Assembly: GCA_020205615.1 (NCBI GenBank)
Contig: CM035165.1
Coordinates: 34,073,544 to 34,137,543, forward strand
DNA: 64,000 bases
Direction: 5' to 3'
Source: Panax quinquefolius
Taxonomy: Eukaryota > Streptophyta > Magnoliopsida > Apiales > Araliaceae
In this document: positions 62,790 to 64,000 of the stretch, piece after piece
How positions within the stretch are numbered: the first letter of the stretch is position 1
How the letters are laid out: every line of letters starts with the position of its first letter
Notes under the pieces: model-generated
What the model saw: only the letters and a program-made list of their open reading frames with translations
Database searches by the model: none
Told to the model about the DNA's origin: nothing
Translations under genes and position numbers: made by a program

Positions 62790-62912
62790 CATGAAGTTAA
62801 CTTTGGTCAATTGATCAATACAGTGTCGACATGCAGGTCGGGCGGTGATATCTCTATGCGAGTCAACACTGTATTTGTCAATTGACCAACTTATCATAAA
62901 ATTAACTTCATC
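62790..62912. repeat. Imperfect inverted repeat, MITE-like
   Basis: Arms 62803-62830 and 62862-62889 pair at 25 of 28 positions (ttggtcaattgatcaatac / reverse). Outer pieces atgaagttaa (62791) and ttaacttcat (62902) extend the pairing. Centre atgcaggtcgggcggtgat. No clear TSD. Confidence 0.65.
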
Positions 62913-64000
62913 ATAATCCAATCGCTTTCTTTCTATCTCTGTCATGCTCCTCTGACCAAAGACATATAACCCTCACTTGATCAAAAGAAACTTTAATGTT
63001 TCATTTTCAGTGAATACACATATACCTACACACTACACACTACACACTACACACACAGTAATGTTTCTTACCCATCATACACATTTTCAGTAATAAAAAA
63101 TTATAAATAAAAAACATGAATTAATACATTAATACTTCATGAATAGTTAAATAAGCAAATTTATATTTATATTTAAAAAATAATATTTGTTTCATAAACT
63201 CTTATGTCATAAAATTTATTTTGTTCTAAACTTTTATAAGTCATACCAATTTAAGAATTTAATATACTATCTTTTGACTTCAAAAATCAAATTGTATCTC
63301 TAATTTTGAAAATTTCAAGAACTTTAAATTATTTCTCTTACAATGGGTAGTGAGAGAAATAGTATGGGTTATTTCTTAAACAAAGACTTTTAAAAACAAT
63401 TTTATATTTTTAAATATAGACTTAATATTAGTTAGAAATTTTGGTTGTGGTATTGTAATATTGAAAATGATAATAAAAAAATAAGGACAAATTAAGAACA
63501 TCATGTCACTTTATAGACTTAAAACAGAAACGTATATTTAATTTTGAAACAATCTAAATGGAAAAATATATTTTTTAATTTTGAAACAGATAAAATATCT
63601 TAAAAATTAAAATTATATTATAAATTGATCACTAGTATACGGATCAAAACATCAATTAACCTGGCTATCTTTGTACCTTTTCTGTAGGGCGACGTATATG
63701 TGTCCCATAATAAAATTGCTTTATTGTATTTTCACTAGGGACTGAACCATGGGGATAAAGGACCCATAATCAAATGTTATGGGGCCTTTTAAGACTAGAC
63801 CAATGTCTTCCTACAAATATCAGATATTATCTAAAAAAAATATTTTTACATATTAATATTCTAAATTTAGCGTATCAAATTTTTTTGTTGTTGTTTTACC
63901 TATAATTTTATAAATATTAATATTTAAATTGGTATTGAATACTCAAACATTACATTTGTCTTAAATTATTTATAAAACAACCAACTTGTTGATTCAACAA
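62913..64000. other. Non-coding right end of window
   Basis: AT-rich. A (cacta)n-like microsatellite at about 63028-63058. No gene or element ends could be supported. Confidence 0.4.

Overview
This is plant nuclear DNA, almost certainly from a eudicot. It is AT-rich, has short exons in long introns, and is dominated by LTR retrotransposons, MULEs, MITEs and (TA)n tracts. I cannot name the species. There is one clearly intact host gene, one partial host gene at the left edge, several gene fragments or pseudogenes, and many layers of transposons.

Layout. (1) 1-2.6 kb: the 5' end of an acyl-activating enzyme gene (AAE19/AASDH type), minus strand, running off the left edge and carrying a one-base frameshift. 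(2) 3.45-29.85 kb: a nest of LTR retrotransposons. The outer element has 3.3-kb LTRs, a 1.1-kb interior and a perfect TTATT target-site duplication (TSD). Its 5' LTR was split by a Ty1/copia element (E1, 6682-25288), which was itself split by an oppositely oriented member of the same copia family (E2, 12061-21359, TSD AGTTA). (3) 29.9-35.3 kb: a PPR fragment, an ATL-type RING-H2 pseudogene, (TA)n tracts, a TA-bounded hairpin and a hAT-type MITE. (4) 35.36-46.57 kb: a 17-coding-exon minus-strand gene. I joined its exons in frame into a 550-residue protein with coiled coil, Ig-like (A9/SCAB1-type) and PH-like parts. Its introns hold a Pack-MULE carrying an F-box (VFB/SKIP2-type) fragment, a MULE-type MITE, a deleted copia copy and tandem duplications. 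(5) 50.9-61.4 kb: a second Pack-MULE (53655-61131, perfect 9-bp TSD) carrying a NAC transcription-factor exon. Inside it sit three solo LTRs of one family nested in one another (TSDs GTGGT, CTTTT, about GAAAC). A duplicated copy of its right end lies at 51.8-52.4 kb. (6) 61.4-64 kb: non-coding DNA with an inverted repeat and a microsatellite.

The most unusual signal is a tandem array of short hairpins in the transcribed part of the LTRs of two related families (at 5.5, 28.6, 57.6 and 59.1 kb). The loop, around GGCCYGTAGTG, is nearly constant, while the stems differ between units by compensatory changes. This looks like an RNA structure under selection. A second, unrelated hairpin motif occurs three times in the long leader of each copia element. 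All identifications rest on reading the sequence; no search or alignment program was run.
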